Source: Betaproteobacteria bacterium
Lineage (GTDB): Bacteria > Pseudomonadota > Gammaproteobacteria > Burkholderiales > SG8-39
Direction of reading: 5' to 3'
Assembly (NCBI GenBank): GCA_019245555.1
Contig: JAFARH010000446.1
Span: 1-7,246, forward strand
Length of the DNA: 7,246 nucleotides
Part shown: positions 5,787 through 7,246 of the stretch, in pieces
How the letters are laid out: the number at the start of each line of letters is the position of its first letter
How positions within the stretch are numbered: position 1 is the stretch's first letter
Position numbers and translations under genes: made by a program
Notes under the pieces: generated by a model
Databases searched by the model: none
Seen by the model: only the letters and a program-made list of their open reading frames with translations
What the model was told of the DNA's origin: nothing

Positions 5787-6573
5787 GTCGTAGGTCGTCT
5801 TCGAGCGCCGGCCCAGGAAAGTGGAAGCGCACCGGGCCGTCGGGCTGCGCGTTCACGAACTGCTTGAGATAGGCGCTGGGCGAGTTGCGGATCTCGTCCG
5901 GCGTGCCCTTGCCGATCACGGCGCCGTCGGAGATGACGTACGCGTAGTCGGCCACTGCGAGGGCCTCCTTTACGTCGTAGGTCACGACGATCGATGTGAG
6001 CGCGAGCGCTTCGTTCATGTCGCGGATCAGATGGCAGACATGGTTGAGCGAGATTGGATCGAGCCCGGCGAAAGGCTCGTCGTACATCATGAGCTTGGGA
6101 TCGGTGGCGATTGCCCTCGCCAGCGCGACTCGGCGCGCCATGCCGCCCGAGAGGTCGTTCGGCATCATGTCGCGCGCGCCGCGCAAACCCACCGCGTGCA
6201 GCTTCATCAGCACGATCTTCCTGACGAGCTCGTCTGGCAGGTCGAAGTTCTCGCGGATCGGGAACGCGACGTTGTCGAACACGTTCGAATCGGTGAAGAG
6301 ACCCGAGTTCTGGAACATCATCCCCATCTCGAGCCGCAGGCGATAGAGGTCGTCGGAGTCGAGCTGGTGCACGTCCATGCCCGCAACCCTCACGGTGCCA
6401 CTCGACGGATAGAGCTGGGCGCCGATGAGCTTGAGCAGCGTCGACTTGCCCGAGCCGCTCGCGCCGAGGATCGCGACCACCTTGCCGCGCGGGATGCGCA
6501 GCGACAGGCCACGGAAGATCTCCAGATCGCCGTACGAAAAATAGAGGTCGTCGATCTCGACTGCGTCGTCCAT
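5755..6573 (-). CDS. MlaF-type ABC transporter ATP-binding protein (phospholipid/retrograde lipid transport family)
   Basis: A 272-residue ATPase that would power an inner-membrane MlaE-like permease moving phospholipid between the membranes. Motifs in order: Walker A GASGSGKST (37-45), Q-loop MMFQNSGLFTD (85-95, Q88) with the following VFDNVAFPIRE typical of MlaF, signature LSGGM (141-145), Walker B LMMYDEP (161-167, E166) and D-loop AGLD (169-172). The H-loop residue is Tyr (VVTYDVKEAL, Y199) where most ABC ATPases have His. Length matches MlaF. The ATG at 6573 has no clear ribosome-binding site. In a standard mla operon mlaE and mlaD follow mlaF; here the next gene downstream is the convergent pdhC, which overlaps by 32 nt, so this is a single-gene unit whose partners lie elsewhere. 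It is therefore either the main MlaF displaced from its operon or a paralogue; I leave the symbol empty. Confidence 0.88.
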   Translation of the reverse strand: MDDAVEIDDLYFSYGDLEIFRGLSLRIPRGKVVAILGASGSGKSTLLKLIGAQLYPSSGTVRVAGMDVHQLDSDDLYRLRLEMGMMFQNSGLFTDSNVFDNVAFPIRENFDLPDELVRKIVLMKLHAVGLRGARDMMPNDLSGGMARRVALARAIATDPKLMMYDEPFAGLDPISLNHVCHLIRDMNEALALTSIVVTYDVKEALAVADYAYVISDGAVIGKGTPDEIRNSPSAYLKQFVNAQPDGPVRFHFPGPALEDDLRLSSQGPSSPR

Positions 6574-6590
6574 GGCGCAGAATTCTAACC
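6574..6590. promoter_or_regulatory. 17-nt divergent spacer between the MlaF-type ATPase gene and srkA
   Basis: Only 17 bases separate the two start codons, and they include the 8-bp palindrome AGAATTCT (6579-6586). On the minus strand TAGAAT is a good -10-like hexamer, but a start point about seven bases on would give the ATPase a leader of only a few bases. Neither gene has a Shine-Dalgarno here. Promoter elements must therefore extend into the coding regions, or the mRNAs are leaderless or nearly so. Confidence 0.35.
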
Positions 6591-7246
6591 GTGGACTCGC
6601 ACCCCTACGCCCGCCTTACGCCCGACCTCGTCCTCGACGGCGTCGCCGCGGCGAACCTGCGTCCGGATGGCCGGCTCCTCAGCCTCAACAGCTACGAGAA
6701 CCGCGTCTACCAAGTCTGGCTCGAGGACGGCGCGGTTGTAGTCGCAAAGTTCTATCGCCCCAACCGCTGGAGCGATGCGCAGATCGATGAGGAGCATGCC
6801 TTTGCACACGAGCTTGCCGAGCGCGAGATCCCGGTTGTCGCGCCGGTGCATTCGCTGCGCTTTGCGGATTTCCGTATCGCCATCTATCCGCGCCGTGGCG
6901 GCCGCACGCCCGAGCTCGGCGACGAAAAGACTCTCGAGTGGATCGGGCGTTTTATCGGTCGCATTCACGCCGTGGGCGCGACTCATCCGTTCAGGCAGCG
7001 GGAAGCATTGACACCCAAGAGCTTCGGCCACGATGCGCGGGCGTTTCTGCTGAGTACAAACTTCATTCCCGGCGATCTCCTGGAAGCGTGGAAAGCGGTG
7101 ACGCAGCAGGCGCTCGCCGGTGTCGACCGCTGCTTCGGAGGTGGCCACACGGCAATCCGCCTGCACGGCGACTGCCACGTCGGCAATGTCTTGTGGACGG
7201 ACGATGGACCGCACTTCGTCGACCTCGACGACGCGCGCATGGGGCT
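6591..7246 (+). CDS. srkA: Stress response kinase A (YihE/RdoA family), partial (C-terminus off the right edge)
   Basis: Cytoplasmic Ser/Thr protein kinase of the SrkA (YihE) family, with a choline-kinase-like fold; in E. coli it protects stressed cells, linked to Cpx signalling and to countering MazEF-mediated death. The 218 visible residues align throughout with what I recall of E. coli SrkA: LNSYENRVYQV (32-42), ATP-binding Lys K53 in VVAKFYRPNRW, E68 in DEEHAFAHEL, the catalytic loop RLHGDCHVGNVLW (190-202) with D194 and N199, and the metal-binding VDLDDAR (210-216) with D211. The full protein is normally about 325 residues, so about a third is missing at the window edge. The GTG at 6591 gives the usual N-terminus (MDSHPYARLTPD) and no better in-frame start is visible; there is no clear ribosome-binding site. 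Divergent from the MlaF-type gene; both concern envelope stress or homeostasis, which may be coincidence. Confidence 0.93.
   Translation, partial: MDSHPYARLTPDLVLDGVAAANLRPDGRLLSLNSYENRVYQVWLEDGAVVVAKFYRPNRWSDAQIDEEHAFAHELAEREIPVVAPVHSLRFADFRIAIYPRRGGRTPELGDEKTLEWIGRFIGRIHAVGATHPFRQREALTPKSFGHDARAFLLSTNFIPGDLLEAWKAVTQQALAGVDRCFGGGHTAIRLHGDCHVGNVLWTDDGPHFVDLDDARMG

Noticed and set aside
5821..6588. 255-codon plus-strand open frame opposite the ABC ATPase
   Set aside because: The minus-strand product has all ABC ATPase motifs in order, while the plus-strand product shows none.
6585..7214. 209-codon minus-strand open frame opposite srkA
   Set aside because: The plus strand encodes a clear SrkA kinase with its catalytic loop; the antisense product has no recognisable features.

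Overview
The window is GC-rich, densely coding bacterial DNA that looks chromosomal. A Bug/TctC-type solute receptor, a LigI-like hydrolase, an MlaF-type ATPase and an SrkA homologue together suggest a betaproteobacterium, probably of the Burkholderiales or a relative. This is inferred from gene content and protein style; there is no rRNA or other marker to prove it. I see no mobile element, CRISPR array, tRNA or rRNA gene.

Layout. (1) Positions 1-535, minus strand: the N-terminal half of a periplasmic Bug/TctC receptor, cut by the left edge. It is divergent from (2) a metal-dependent amidohydrolase of the 2-pyrone-4,6-dicarboxylate hydrolase type (595-1476, plus), across a 59-nt shared control region. 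(3) A small exported Pro/Tyr-rich protein (1568-1858). (4) A perfect 10-bp inverted repeat, then an exported MsrB-type methionine sulfoxide reductase (1919-2470) followed by a GC-rich hairpin. (5) A three-gene operon for a 2-oxoacid dehydrogenase, most likely pyruvate dehydrogenase: E1 alpha (2658-3749), E1 beta (3727-4707) and lipoyl E2 (4707-5786), with overlapping reading frames and no E3 gene behind them. (6) Convergent with E2 and overlapping it by 32 nt, an MlaF-family ABC ATPase (5755-6573, minus). (7) Only 17 nt from the ATPase start, divergent, the first two thirds of the stress-response kinase gene srkA (6591 to the right edge).

How the genes fit together. The receptor and hydrolase may form a carboxylate uptake and breakdown pair. 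The Pro/Tyr-rich protein and MsrB are both exported and close together, so an envelope role is possible. The pdh genes would make acetyl-CoA from pyruvate using an E3 encoded elsewhere. The ATPase is a single-gene unit with no mlaE or mlaD beside it, so its membrane partners must be encoded elsewhere.

I do not see a clearly new system. The observations most worth a second look are the E2 active site (HxxxDG reads HxxxTG), the tyrosine in place of the H-loop histidine in the solitary MlaF-type ATPase, the lack of a resolving cysteine in the exported MsrB, and the perfect dyad just upstream of msrB.
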